Assembly: GCA_036676195.1 (NCBI GenBank) | Contig: JAKFDK010000098.1 | Span: 7,536 to 71,535, forward strand | DNA from: JAKFDK01 sp036676195 | Lineage (GTDB): Bacteria > Bacillota > Sulfobacillia > Symbiobacteriales > ZC4RG38 | Length of the DNA: 64,000 bases | Direction: 5' to 3' | In this document: in pieces, positions 8,632 to 17,659 of the stretch | How the letters are laid out: every line of letters begins with the position of its first letter | Position numbering within the stretch: the first letter of the stretch is position 1 | Translations under genes and position numbers: made by a program | Notes under the pieces: generated by a model | What the model saw: the letters and a program-made list of their open reading frames with translations, nothing else | What the model was told of the DNA's origin: nothing | The model's database searches: none

Positions 8632-9021
8632 TCAGAACACCGGCGACAGGCCGATGGGCTCGTTATTGCGCACCTCGGCAATGCGGTTCTGGGCGTCCAC
8701 CAGTACCACCTTGGGCGACCAGCCGTTGAGTTCCTTCGCCTCGACCTGGGCATAAGTAATGAGAATCACCAGGTCGCCCGGCTGAGCCAGTCGGGCGGCG
8801 CCGCCGTTCAGGCAAATCACGCCTGAGCCGGCCGGACCGGCGATGGTATAGGTTTCAAAGCGGGCGCCGGTGGTGATGTTGACGATCGAAACCAGTTCAT
8901 AGGGCAGGATATCAGCCGCCTGGAGGAGGTCACTGTCCACGGTGACAGAGCCCATGTAGTTCAGGTTGGCTTCGGTGACGGTGGCGCGGTGTATCTTACT
9001 CTTGAACAGCGTGCGTAGCAA
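8632..9021 (-). CDS. panD: aspartate 1-decarboxylase
   Basis: Makes beta-alanine from L-aspartate for pantothenate and CoA synthesis. The 129-residue proenzyme carries the self-cleavage site Gly24-Ser25 within NYMGSVTVD; Ser25 becomes the pyruvoyl cofactor. Lys9 in the FKSKIHRA start and the later LNGGAARL segment match the family. Length is normal. The start overlaps the panC end by 26 bases, and a terminator follows, so panD closes the operon. Confidence 0.97.
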   Translation of the reverse strand: MLRTLFKSKIHRATVTEANLNYMGSVTVDSDLLQAADILPYELVSIVNITTGARFETYTIAGPAGSGVICLNGGAARLAQPGDLVILITYAQVEAKELNGWSPKVVLVDAQNRIAEVRNNEPIGLSPVF

Positions 9022-9871
9022 CGGACGACACCTCCAGGGTAATGTTGTCGATCAGGCGGGTGGAGCCCACGAAGGCCGCCAGGGCCAGCAGGACCCGGCC
9101 CTGGAGCCGGGTGATGGGCTGCAGGTCGTCGGCGTCCAGAGCGCTGATGTAATCGACCCGTACCAGCGGTTCGTCGGCCAGCAGAGCCTGCATGGCGTAA
9201 GTTACCCGGACAGCGTCCCGCTCGCCGGCGGCGACTCGATCAGCCGCCAACCGCAGGGACCGGTTCAGCACCTGGGCCGCCTCCCGCTCCGCCGGCGACA
9301 GATACGTATTGCGGCTGCTCATGGCCAGGCCGCCGGGCTCGCGCACCGTAGGCACGCCGATAATGTCCACATTCAGATTCAGGTCTGCCACCATCCGGCG
9401 GATCACCGCCAGTTGCTGGGCATCCTTTTCACCGAAATACGCCTGATCGGGCTCAACAATATTGAACAGCTTGGTCACCACGGTGGTCACGCCCCGGAAA
9501 TGACCGGGCCGGCTGGCGCCGCAGAGCTGCTCGGTCAGGTATGTGGGCTCCACAAAGGTGCGCAGTTGGCGGGGGTACATTTCGTCCACACCCGGGGCAA
9601 ATAACAGGTCGCACCCGACCTCGGCCAGCATGGCCGCGTCCCGCTCCAAATTCCGGGGATAACGGCTGAAATCCTCCTTGGGGCCGAATTGCAGAGGATT
9701 CACAAAAATAGAAGCAACCACATAATGACCGGCGGCCCGGGCCTGCTGCACCAGGGTCAGGTGACCCTCATGCAGGTAACCCATGGTAGGGACAAACCCA
9801 ATGGTCTGGCCCTGGCGGCGGCGGGGCCGGACGTGTGCCTTGACTTCAGCGATGGTGTTTACAAGTTCCAA
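8996..9871 (-). CDS. panC: pantothenate synthetase (pantoate--beta-alanine ligase)
   Basis: Joins pantoate and beta-alanine with ATP to give pantothenate. The 291-residue protein shows the nucleotidyltransferase HIGH-type motif in GFVPTMGYLHEGHLTL, the pantoate-binding FVNPLQFGPKEDF, the GVTTVVTKLFNIVEPD segment and the KMSKS-like SSRNTYLSP. It lies 15 bases after panB and overlaps panD, consistent with a coupled panBCD unit. Confidence 0.97.
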   Translation of the reverse strand: MELVNTIAEVKAHVRPRRRQGQTIGFVPTMGYLHEGHLTLVQQARAAGHYVVASIFVNPLQFGPKEDFSRYPRNLERDAAMLAEVGCDLLFAPGVDEMYPRQLRTFVEPTYLTEQLCGASRPGHFRGVTTVVTKLFNIVEPDQAYFGEKDAQQLAVIRRMVADLNLNVDIIGVPTVREPGGLAMSSRNTYLSPAEREAAQVLNRSLRLAADRVAAGERDAVRVTYAMQALLADEPLVRVDYISALDADDLQPITRLQGRVLLALAAFVGSTRLIDNITLEVSSVATHAVQE

Positions 9872-9886
9872 CCCGGTCCGCTCCCC

Positions 9887-10720
9887 TCAGTACAGCCGGC
9901 TCAGCACGGTGGCGTCGAGATTAAAGCTATGTTCCGGGCCGGGGAAGGAACCGTCCCGCACTTCGGCCACGTAGCGGCCGACTGCCTGCTGGACCTCGGC
10001 CGCCAGGTCGGCGTAACGCTTGACAAACTTGGGCACATGCCCGGTATACAGCCCGAGCAGGTCGTGGATCACCAGCACCTGGCCGTCGCACCCGGCGCCG
10101 GCGCCGATGCCGATGGTGGGTACCGGGCAGCGCTCGGTTACCATCTGTGCCACCTGCTGCGGCACCATTTCCAGCACCACAGCGAAGGCCCCTGCATCGG
10201 CCAGGGCCACGGCATCTTCCATTAAACGGCGGGCGGCTGCTTCGGTTTTGCCCTGCACCCGGTAGCCGCCCATGGCGTTCACCGACTGCGGGGTCAGGCC
10301 CACGTGGCCCATGACCGGGATGCCGGCCTGGACCAGCCGCTGCACGGTGGGGGCCATTTCGGCACCGCCTTCGAGCTTGACGGCCTGGGCACCGCCCTCC
10401 TGAATCAGTCTGCCGGCGTTGCGCAGGGCGTCCTCCACACTGGCCTGGTAGCTCATGAAGGGCAGGTCAGCCACCACCAGGGCCCGTTTGGTTCCCCTGG
10501 CCACAGCCCGGGTATGATGGAGCATGTCGGCCATGGTGACCGGCAGGGTGTTGTCGTACCCCAGCACCACCATGCCGAGTGAATCCCCCACCAGCAGGCA
10601 GTCTACACCGGCTTCGTCCAGGAAGCGGGCGGTAGGAAAGTCATAGGCGGTCAGAACCGCGATCTTTTGGGCCTTTTTCTTCATCTGTTGAAAGGTAGAG
10701 ACCGTCACCCGTTCACTCAT
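9887..10720 (-). CDS. panB: 3-methyl-2-oxobutanoate hydroxymethyltransferase
   Basis: First committed step of pantothenate synthesis: transfers a hydroxymethyl group from methylene-THF to alpha-ketoisovalerate. The 277-residue TIM-barrel protein has TAYDFPTARFLDEAG, the metal-binding VGDSLGMVVLGYDNTLPVT, GHVGLTPQSVNAMGGYRVQG and GIGAGAGCDGQVLVIHD. Its start overlaps the stop of the DUF2520 gene by 8 bases. The need for methylene-THF ties it to folD elsewhere in the window. Confidence 0.97.
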   Translation of the reverse strand: MSERVTVSTFQQMKKKAQKIAVLTAYDFPTARFLDEAGVDCLLVGDSLGMVVLGYDNTLPVTMADMLHHTRAVARGTKRALVVADLPFMSYQASVEDALRNAGRLIQEGGAQAVKLEGGAEMAPTVQRLVQAGIPVMGHVGLTPQSVNAMGGYRVQGKTEAAARRLMEDAVALADAGAFAVVLEMVPQQVAQMVTERCPVPTIGIGAGAGCDGQVLVIHDLLGLYTGHVPKFVKRYADLAAEVQQAVGRYVAEVRDGSFPGPEHSFNLDATVLSRLY

Positions 10721-11606
10721 GCTCTGTCACAGCTCCTTTTCCAGTGGGGGAACTCCGGCCCCCGGGCGGCGATGCCAGGAGTCTCTGCAGGTCCGGGTGT
10801 CCTGGGCCCAGGTTCAGTGCTTCCAGTCCGAGGGCCTGATAGGCGGGCAGCAGGTCAGGCAGTTGTTCGGCCAGCGCCTGCAGATGCCGGGCGACGGTGG
10901 CGGTATCACCACGGGCAACGGGCCCGGTCAGGGCTTGTTCCACGCCCAGTTTGCCCAGGTTGGTGACGGCGCCTTGCATGAGTGGGAGCAGGGCCGGCAC
11001 GGCGTCGGCCGGAGGCAGGCCGGCGGCGGCCCAGAGCCGGCGGGCCATGGCGGCCAGGGCGACGATGTAATTGCTGGTACAGACGGCGGCGGCATGGTAC
11101 AAAACCTTGGCGCCCGGGGCCAGTTCCAGGGGGTGCCCGCCCAGAGCTTCGGCCAGCGCCCGACCGGCGGCAACGGCGGCCGGGTCGCCTTCCAGGGCAA
11201 AGGTGGCGCCCCGGAGCAGGGCCGGGCCGTCTTCGGCCCGCACCAGGGTCTGGAGCGGATGCAGGGAGCCGGCGGCCGCACCGGCGGCGCGGGCCGGGCT
11301 GAGTACGGCGGAATCCAGGGCGCCGCTGGTATGTAGCACTACCTGTCCGGGCTGCCAGGACACCGCTGCTGCCACGGTGGCGATCGCACCGTCGGGCACA
11401 GTCAGGACCACCACCGGCGCCAGGGCGGCGGCCTCGGCCGGGGTGGCGCAGGGCCTGCCGCCGGCGGCCGCACACAGGGCGGCGGCGGAGGCTGCGCTGC
11501 GGCTCGCCGCGGCAGTCACAGTATACCCGGACCGGACGGCGGCCACGGCCAGGGCCTGACCCATCCGGCCGGCGCCGATAAAGGCGAGATCACGTGTGGG
11601 CAACAA
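10713..11606 (-). CDS. Rossmann-like, DUF2520 domain protein heading the pan operon
   Basis: A 297-residue protein with an N-terminal Rossmann fold (DLAFIGAGRMGQALAVAA) and a C-terminal helical DUF2520 domain (ASLHPLQT-like segment AGSLHPLQTLV, then YHAAAVCTSNYIVALAAMA). It resembles ketopantoate/pyrroline-5-carboxylate reductases in layout. The TTG at 11606 is chosen because GGGAGGGAGG lies 6-7 bases upstream; longer frames to 11792 include non-coding leader. Genes of this family commonly precede panB or panC in Bacillota; a ketopantoate reductase role is an attractive inference, since no panE is seen in the window. Confidence 0.85.
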   Translation of the reverse strand: MLPTRDLAFIGAGRMGQALAVAAVRSGYTVTAAASRSAASAAALCAAAGGRPCATPAEAAALAPVVVLTVPDGAIATVAAAVSWQPGQVVLHTSGALDSAVLSPARAAGAAAGSLHPLQTLVRAEDGPALLRGATFALEGDPAAVAAGRALAEALGGHPLELAPGAKVLYHAAAVCTSNYIVALAAMARRLWAAAGLPPADAVPALLPLMQGAVTNLGKLGVEQALTGPVARGDTATVARHLQALAEQLPDLLPAYQALGLEALNLGPGHPDLQRLLASPPGGRSSPTGKGAVTEHE

Positions 11607-11641
11607 AAATAGCCTCCCTCCCGCACAGGGCGAGAGAAGGC
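11607..11641 (-). promoter_or_regulatory. ribosome-binding-site sequestering hairpin before DUF2520/pan
   Basis: On the minus strand, GCCTTCT (11635-11641) can pair with GGGAGGC (11612-11618), burying the Shine-Dalgarno sequence, and is followed directly by TATTTTTG leading into the TTG start. It could act as a translational switch or as a weak intrinsic terminator. Confidence 0.45.
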
Positions 11642-11776
11642 CGCAGGCATGCATTGGCAAGCCGCAGTGCCCTCCAAGTCTCGGCCCGCCGGGGTCCAAG
11701 CTCGGAATACGGGGCTGCAGAAGGGGAAACATTGAAATCTGGGTGCGACTCCGGAAGTTCCGGTATCGCCCACGTT
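11607..11776 (-). ncRNA. structured 5' leader of the pan operon (pan-RNA candidate)
   Basis: About 170 bases separate the predicted transcription start from the DUF2520 start. Near its 5' end, 11741-11771 folds into a strong bulged hairpin: outer GGG/CCC, a two-base bulge (CA) on the 3' side, CGA/TCG, a small internal loop, then CCGGA/TCCGG closing a three-base loop. Near its 3' end, 11612-11641 can pair GCCTTCT with GGGAGGC. The pan RNA motif known upstream of pantothenate genes is also a bulged hairpin, so this is a candidate; I did not confirm the consensus. Confidence 0.5.
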
Positions 11777-11782
11777 GCCTCC

Positions 11783-11811
11783 AGTGTACCATCGACCGGC
11801 TTGTTCATCAA
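11783..11811 (-). promoter_or_regulatory. sigma-A promoter of the DUF2520-panBCD operon
   Basis: TTGATG (-35, 11806-11811) and TACACT (-10, 11783-11788) are separated by 17 bases on the minus strand, about 170 bases ahead of the first start codon. Confidence 0.6.
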
Positions 11812-11975
11812 CTGGTGCAGAAGGAATAAACTGAGCATATACGAACTTTCTCGTCCGCTGCCCGGTGGCTGCGGGTACCTCCAGTCGCTGTGAATTAGTG
11901 CGTAACGGCGGGCAAGTCCTTGACGAGCGCTGCCTGAACGGGGTATAGCAGTTAAAGAGAGTTACTTGGGTTTGT

Positions 11976-12003
11976 TTGCCCACTGCCGTTGTGGTAGCAT
12001 AAT
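11976..12003 (+). promoter_or_regulatory. sigma-A promoter of the DEAD-box helicase gene
   Basis: TTGCCC (11976-11981) and CATAAT (11998-12003) are 16 bases apart, ending 42 bases before the helicase ATG. Confidence 0.5.
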
Positions 12004-12045
12004 AGGTATTGTTGGCTTCAGATACAAAGGAGAGATTCCGTTTCC

Positions 12046-13650
12046 ATGTCAGATACGCAGACTGCAGGTAAGGTCCCCGGTGGTTTTGTGGACCTCGGTA
12101 TATCCGACAAGGTCCTCAAGTCTCTGGCCGACATGGGGTTCGAAGAACCTTCGCCCATTCAGGAGAAAACGATTCCGTTGCTCCTGACCGGAAAAGATGT
12201 TATCGGGCAGGCCCAAACCGGTACCGGCAAGACGGCGGCCTTCGGGGTGCCCATTGTCGAGAAGCTGGATGCCCGGCTGCGCGCCGTTCAGGCTCTGGTG
12301 CTGGCGCCGACCCGAGAACTGGCGGTTCAGGTTTCCGGCGAGATCAGCAAGATCGGCCGGAACACCCGCGCCCGGGTCACGCCCATCTACGGCGGGCAGT
12401 CCATTGAACGGCAGGTCCGTCTGCTGCGCATCGGTGTAGACGTGGTGGTGGGCACGCCCGGCCGGGTGATGGACCACATGCGCCGCGGCACGCTCAAGCT
12501 GGACCGTCTCAAGATTCTGGTGCTGGACGAGGCCGATGAAATGCTGGACATGGGCTTTATCGAAGACATCGAATGGGTCATGCAGAACCTGCCCGGTGAG
12601 CGGCAGACCATGCTGTTCTCGGCCACCATGCCTGATGAAATCAAGCGGCTGGCCCGCAAGTACATGAACGACCCCGAACTGGTGGCGGTCAGCCCGCAGC
12701 AACTGACAGTGCCGCAGATCGACCAGTTCTTCTACGAAGTCCGGTCGGCCATCAAGACCGAGGCGTTATGCCGGATTGTCGACGTGGAAAATGTGGACCG
12801 TGCCATCATTTTCTGCCGCACCAAGCGGGGCGTCGACGAACTGGTGGAGGCGCTGCAGGCCAGGGGCTACCTGACGGAAGGCATCCATGGCGACATGAAC
12901 CAGGCCCAGCGCACCCGGGCCATGGGGAAGTTCCGCGAGGGCCAGGTGGATCTGCTGGTCGCCACCGACGTGGCCGCCCGTGGCCTGGACATCTCCGATG
13001 TCACCCATGTGGTCAACTACGATATCCCCCAGGACCCGGAGTCGTACGTGCACCGGATCGGCCGCACTGGCCGCGCCGGACGCGCCGGCACGGCCATTAC
13101 CCTGATCACGTCCCGCGAGTTCCCGCAGTTGCGGCTGATCGAGCGGGTGATTCGCCAACGCATCAACCGCCGGCCGCTGCCCTCCCTGCAGGACGTGGCC
13201 GAACGGCAGCGGGCGATGCTCAGGGACCGGCTGCTGCAGGTGTTGGAGGATGGGCGCCTCAGCTACTACCGTGAATTGGCGGAGGATCTGCTCGGGTCAG
13301 CCGATTATTCGGCGGAGGAATTGCTGGCGGCGTCGCTCAAAATGGCCGCCGGCGACACAACGCCGCCGGAGACGACACCGGTTGACTTCGGTGAAACCGG
13401 CGCTGAACCGGGCTTTGTCCGCTTTTTCCTGAACGTGGGCCGCCAGCAGCTCGTCACGCCGGCCGACGTTGTGCGCAGCATTGCCAGTCAGGCCGGTATT
13501 CAGGGCAATGTCGTGGGCAAAATCGACATTTATGACCGCTTCACCTTTGTGGAGGTCCCGGGTGAGGTGGCCACCCAAGTCATGCAGGCCATGCAGGAAA
13601 GCACCATCAAGGGCCGTACCGTCAACATCGAACCGGCCCGCAAGCGCTGA
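12046..13650 (+). CDS. DEAD-box ATP-dependent RNA helicase (CshA/DbpA type)
   Basis: A 534-residue RNA helicase. Motifs in order: Q motif GFEEPSPIQEKTIP, Walker A AQTGTGKT, PTRELA, TPGRV, the DEAD box in VLDEADEML, LFSATM, ATDVAARGLD and HRIGRTGRAGR. The last 80 residues or so (from GFVRFFLNVG to the end) look like a DbpA-type RNA-binding domain, the domain that targets 23S rRNA hairpins in DbpA. The likely job is RNA remodelling in ribosome assembly or mRNA decay. AAGGAGAG precedes the ATG. It is monocistronic, with its own promoter and terminator. Confidence 0.95.
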   Translation: MSDTQTAGKVPGGFVDLGISDKVLKSLADMGFEEPSPIQEKTIPLLLTGKDVIGQAQTGTGKTAAFGVPIVEKLDARLRAVQALVLAPTRELAVQVSGEISKIGRNTRARVTPIYGGQSIERQVRLLRIGVDVVVGTPGRVMDHMRRGTLKLDRLKILVLDEADEMLDMGFIEDIEWVMQNLPGERQTMLFSATMPDEIKRLARKYMNDPELVAVSPQQLTVPQIDQFFYEVRSAIKTEALCRIVDVENVDRAIIFCRTKRGVDELVEALQARGYLTEGIHGDMNQAQRTRAMGKFREGQVDLLVATDVAARGLDISDVTHVVNYDIPQDPESYVHRIGRTGRAGRAGTAITLITSREFPQLRLIERVIRQRINRRPLPSLQDVAERQRAMLRDRLLQVLEDGRLSYYRELAEDLLGSADYSAEELLAASLKMAAGDTTPPETTPVDFGETGAEPGFVRFFLNVGRQQLVTPADVVRSIASQAGIQGNVVGKIDIYDRFTFVEVPGEVATQVMQAMQESTIKGRTVNIEPARKR

Positions 13651-13686
13651 CCGGGAGCAGTGCCGCCATCGCCCGGTAACACCGTC

Positions 13687-13725
13687 GAGCCCGCCAGGTC
13701 ATCATACCTGCGGGCTCTGTTTTTG
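13687..13725 (+). terminator. Rho-independent terminator of the helicase gene
   Basis: GAGCCCGC pairs with GCGGGCTC, extended by AGGT/ACCT with one bulged base, followed by TGTTTTTG. It separates two convergent genes. Confidence 0.85.
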
Positions 13726-13740
13726 TCTTGGCCACTGCCC

Positions 13741-16704
13741 TCAGTGCCGTTGCAGGGCCCGGTGCACGGTTTCCAACAAGTGTTCGATTTCAAAGGGCTT
13801 CTGGATATAGTCAAAGGCTTGCAGGCGTTGCGCCTGTTCGGCCACATCGCCGGCGGCACTGATGATCACGATCGGAACAGAAGTGCCATAGGCCGCCCGC
13901 AGTTCGGCGGCGATCCGTTCGCCGGGGAAATCCGGCAGGGTCAGGTCCAGAATGACCAACTGTGGACACTGTTGCGCCGCCAGCGCCAATCCCTGGGAGC
14001 CATCGCCGGCACTCTGTACCGACAGCCCTTCGTCCTCCAACACCCACTGGACGGCCTGGCGCAGGAGCGCATCGTCATCGACCACCAGCACCGGCCCACC
14101 CGTTTCATATGGCGTGAGCGGCAAGCGGACCGTGAAGACCGAACCGGCCCCCTCATGACTCTGCACCGTAATGGCCCCCCCATGGCGTTCAATAATGGTG
14201 CGGGCGCCGGCCAGGCCGATGCCGGTCCCCGGCCGTCCGGCCACATTTCTCGCCCGCATAAACGGCTCAAAAATCCGGGGCAGATCCTCGGCTGGGATTC
14301 CCAGCCCCTGGTCTCTGACAGCGATCACGGCGGAGACCCGGCCCTCATTCTCGGCACCGGAGACCTGAATGGTGACGTCGCCGCCGTCCGGGCTGTACTT
14401 GATGGCATTGGAAACCAGGTTCGACAGGGCGCGCTCCAGCCGCACCCCGTCCCACCAGCCGACCAATTCAGCCACAGGGGTCTCTACCAGCACCCGGTGG
14501 CGTTCAGTGGTCTGCCGGTGCTCGGCTGCCAATTGGTGAATCAGCGGCACCAGGTCGGTTGGGCGCCGGTGCAGGTCCAGCGTATGGCCCATCCGCAGGC
14601 GGGCCATATCTAACATCTCGCTGATCAGATTGGCCATTTTGGTGGCGGTGGCATTGATACTGGTGAAGCCCTGCAGGAAATACTGGGCATCTTTGTTATT
14701 CGCTCTGGACAGCCGTCGCTGCATGAGTTGAGCCAGTCCCTTGATGGCGGCCAGCGGACTCTGCAGGTCATGGGAAGCAAACGACAGCCACTGGTCGCGT
14801 GCCCGCACCGCTTCTTCCGCTTCGGCCCGGGCGGCCTGCTCCCTGGCCAGTAACTGGATGCGTTCGGCTTCGGCCCGTGCCTGTTCGACGGCGAGCCCCA
14901 GCGCGTTGGCCATCGCCTGTAAGAAGGAGGCGTCCCGCTCGGTAAACCCCCGGCGCACGGTGGTAAAAGCGCCCAACGTGCCCAGCGGCTGGTGACGCCC
15001 GCGGACGACCACCATCATTCCGCTGACCACGCCGTGTTCCTGCAGCAACGGCGGGATGGGAAAGCGGGTTTCGGTCTGCAAATCGGTGATCATGACCGTG
15101 TCCTGGTGCAGAGAAGTCAAGGTCACACGGGAGTCGGTAGAGGTCTCCACCGTAGCCTGGCCCACCCGGCCCTCCTGCCAGCCCAACCCGGTGCGCAGCA
15201 ACAGGCGGTTTGGCCTGGTCAGCAGTTCGAACTCCCCGCAGTACTCCACGTGAAGGGTCCGGGCCACCAGAGCTACTGTTTCGGCCCGCAGGGTGCCGAG
15301 ATCGGCACCGGCGAGAGCCCGCAGGCCCAGTTCGGTCACGGCGGCCTGTTGCCGCACCCTGACCTGGAGTTCGCCCTCGGCCCGTTTCTGATCGGTAATC
15401 TCTACCACGGTACTGCCGACCCCAAGCAATGCACCGCTGCCGGTGCGGACGGGATACAGACTGACCAGCCAGTGCCGGAGCTGCCCCGGAGCGGCCAGGG
15501 TTTCCTCGCTCAATTCCCAGTTGACCAGGGGTTCGGCCGTGGCCAGAACGTGCTGCAACTTCGGCTCGATCTGATCGGCCAGTTGGGGCAGCAGTTCCCT
15601 GAGGGTGCAGCCGGCGCGCTGTTCCGGCGTGGCTCCGGTCATCTTGGCCAGGGCTGCGTTCAGGCGAACGAAACGCAGTTGCGGGTCCAGCAGGGCAAAC
15701 CCGACGGGGGAACTGGCCAGCAGGGTATCCAACAAAGCCAGGGATTCTTCTCCAGACCGGGTGGCCTGTTGGGACTCCTGATAGAGTTGGGCGTTGTCCA
15801 CTGCCAGAGCGGCGCACCGGGCCAGATCCTCGGCCAGCGCCAGGTCGGCCGATCCGTAGACGCGGCCCGAACAACTGCTCATAAAGAAAAGGAAGCCAAG
15901 GGGCCGCCCGCGGGCCACGAGGGGCACTGTCATGAACGAGGCGACCTGCAACTGGTGGAGCAGGGTCCGGCTCTGCCGGCCGAGAGAGTGGTTGTTACCC
16001 AGATAGGCGGGCAGATCGGGGATCAGCAGTGACTGGCCGGTCTGCGGCACAGGGAGGAGTGCGCGGGCTGGGTGGCAGTCACACCATTGCCGGATCATTT
16101 CTTCCTGAGTGGGATCGGCATGGGCGGCGGCTGCTAACTGTGCCGGTTGGTCTGCTTCCACCAGCCGGGCTATGCACCCGTCGGCCAGAAAGGGAACAGA
16201 CAGGCGGACGATCGTTTCCAGGGTACTCCCCACATCCAGGGAAGAGGCGAGCGCCCCGCTGGCCTCAGCCAGGAAGGCCAGCCGGCGCTTGGCCACCTCG
16301 GCCTCGGCTCGGGCGGCTTGCGCCGAACGGGTCAGCCGGGTATTGATGGCCCAGGCGACCAGCCACAGGCCGGCGGCGATCAAGCCTGATATGGACAGGT
16401 TGCGCCAGAGCCGGGCGCCGGACGGAGCGGTGGTGGTGGCCAGGGGCACAGCGGTAAAGGCCGGCCGGCCAACCCCGGGGATCAGAGCGGTTGCTCCCAT
16501 CTGCTCAACCCCGTCCACGTCGGAACGGATGCTGTGGGATACGAACCTGGCCTGGTGATCCCCTTCGGGCTGATCACGCCGCACCATGTTAACGGTTGCA
16601 ACGGCGATGAACAGGATCATGAGGACCAACAACAGAACGAGCAGGTAGCCACGCACCCTAGCCCGAAGCGGACATTGTGCGGCGCGGAGATGCTCACAGA
16701 CCAT
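13741..16704 (-). CDS. hybrid sensor histidine kinase/response regulator
   Basis: A 987-residue membrane-associated hybrid kinase. Start is the ATG at 16704 behind GAGGT. Layout: a membrane segment near residues 18-38, a second one after about residue 95, a GAF domain (LETIVRLSVPFLADGC onward), a PAS domain (LLDTLLASSPVGFALLDPQ), a second GAF-like domain (TLHVEYCGEFELL), a HisKA helix with the phospho-accepting His in SFASHDLQSPLAAIKG, an HATPase (N box SNLVSNAIKYSP, then DQGLGIP and GTGIGLAGARTI), and a C-terminal receiver (VLVVDDDALLRQ, phospho-Asp in VILDLTLPD). There is no output domain and no partner regulator next to it, so its target is unknown. Confidence 0.92.
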   Translation of the reverse strand: MVCEHLRAAQCPLRARVRGYLLVLLLVLMILFIAVATVNMVRRDQPEGDHQARFVSHSIRSDVDGVEQMGATALIPGVGRPAFTAVPLATTTAPSGARLWRNLSISGLIAAGLWLVAWAINTRLTRSAQAARAEAEVAKRRLAFLAEASGALASSLDVGSTLETIVRLSVPFLADGCIARLVEADQPAQLAAAAHADPTQEEMIRQWCDCHPARALLPVPQTGQSLLIPDLPAYLGNNHSLGRQSRTLLHQLQVASFMTVPLVARGRPLGFLFFMSSCSGRVYGSADLALAEDLARCAALAVDNAQLYQESQQATRSGEESLALLDTLLASSPVGFALLDPQLRFVRLNAALAKMTGATPEQRAGCTLRELLPQLADQIEPKLQHVLATAEPLVNWELSEETLAAPGQLRHWLVSLYPVRTGSGALLGVGSTVVEITDQKRAEGELQVRVRQQAAVTELGLRALAGADLGTLRAETVALVARTLHVEYCGEFELLTRPNRLLLRTGLGWQEGRVGQATVETSTDSRVTLTSLHQDTVMITDLQTETRFPIPPLLQEHGVVSGMMVVVRGRHQPLGTLGAFTTVRRGFTERDASFLQAMANALGLAVEQARAEAERIQLLAREQAARAEAEEAVRARDQWLSFASHDLQSPLAAIKGLAQLMQRRLSRANNKDAQYFLQGFTSINATATKMANLISEMLDMARLRMGHTLDLHRRPTDLVPLIHQLAAEHRQTTERHRVLVETPVAELVGWWDGVRLERALSNLVSNAIKYSPDGGDVTIQVSGAENEGRVSAVIAVRDQGLGIPAEDLPRIFEPFMRARNVAGRPGTGIGLAGARTIIERHGGAITVQSHEGAGSVFTVRLPLTPYETGGPVLVVDDDALLRQAVQWVLEDEGLSVQSAGDGSQGLALAAQQCPQLVILDLTLPDFPGERIAAELRAAYGTSVPIVIISAAGDVAEQAQRLQAFDYIQKPFEIEHLLETVHRALQRH

Positions 16705-16955
16705 TGCGTGTACCTCTACATACTCTATGGTTTGAAGATTGTCACTAGTCCTGTGTTCGCCGCCATGTTGGTGAATCCTTTGCAATCCGCCAAGAAGCAA
16801 TGGATTCACTCCCGCTTTTGCCGCCGGGCACCGGACCGTTTGGGTGCGTCTTTCCCCACTGTCGGTACAGGGGATTGTCCATCCGGGTCGTATCCTCATT
16901 GCGGGGTCTCGCCGTTTCTGCGCAATTTTTTTCGTCTGCCCGAGAAGGAGAACGG

Positions 16956-17024
16956 ATGTTCGCAGTGTACTCTTACATTGTGGTGAGGAAAGTGGACGTT
17001 CGGGCCGACAGAAGGGGTGAGTAG
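16956..17024 (+). CDS. short leader ORF upstream of thpR (22 codons)
   Basis: ATG at 16956 has an excellent AAGGAG seven bases upstream and the frame runs 22 codons (MFAVYSYIVVRK...) to a TAG at 17022. The thpR GTG lies 4 bases after that stop, and the end of this ORF contains the AAGGGGTGAG that would serve as the thpR ribosome binding site. This arrangement would couple thpR translation to the leader. No homology is claimed; it could be fortuitous. Confidence 0.35.
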   Translation: MFAVYSYIVVRKVDVRADRRGE

Positions 17025-17027
17025 AGG

Positions 17028-17588
17028 GTGATCCGCACCTTTGCTGCCGTGCCGGTGACCGATGCCCGGGTTGTTGCGGCCCTGGCGGCCGTCCAGGCTG
17101 AATTGCGCTCGGGCGCCGGGCGGATCCGCTGGGTGGCTACGCACCAGTTCCATTTCACCCTCAAGTTCTTCGGGGAGTTACCCCCGGATGCCGTGGCCGC
17201 AGCTCAGACTGCGTTGCAGCGGGCGGCAGCGGCCGGCGCCCCGTTCAGCCTCGAACTGGCCGGGTTGGGTGCCTTTCCCCGGCCCGAATCCGCCCGGGTG
17301 CTGTGGGCCGGGTGTACCGGGGGCCGCACGGAACTGCTGGCTCTGGCTGCCCGCACCGAGGCGGAACTGGTCACTGCCGGGTTTGCTCCGGAGCAGCGGG
17401 CGTTCTCGCCCCATCTGACACTTGGCCGCGTCACAGAGGCGGCTCCTGCCCTGGCGGCGGCGGTGCGTGCCGGTGCCCGGCGTTCCTTCGGCACTGTGTC
17501 AGTGCCCGCCGTGGTGCTCTACCGCAGTGATCTGCGTCCGGCCGGGCCGGTCTATACCCCCCTGGCGGAATTCCCCCTGGGCCGGTAG
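17028..17588 (+). CDS. thpR: RNA 2',3'-cyclic phosphodiesterase (LigT/ThpR)
   Basis: A 186-residue 2H phosphoesterase. Both catalytic HxTx motifs are present: HFTLKFFGE near residue 43 and HLTLGRVTE near residue 130. The usual opening IRTFAAVPV and the C-terminal VVLYRSDLRPAGPVYTPL are also family-like. It opens 2',3'-cyclic phosphate RNA ends. It sits 71 bases upstream of recA, a conserved neighbourhood in Bacillota and other groups (often with cinA). The start is GTG. Confidence 0.93.
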   Translation: MIRTFAAVPVTDARVVAALAAVQAELRSGAGRIRWVATHQFHFTLKFFGELPPDAVAAAQTALQRAAAAGAPFSLELAGLGAFPRPESARVLWAGCTGGRTELLALAARTEAELVTAGFAPEQRAFSPHLTLGRVTEAAPALAAAVRAGARRSFGTVSVPAVVLYRSDLRPAGPVYTPLAEFPLGR

Positions 17589-17659
17589 CCCTTGCTGTCT
17601 GCATGAAGATCGGCTATACTCGCAGGAAGAATATGGAAAACGAGAAGGAGAGATCAGGC

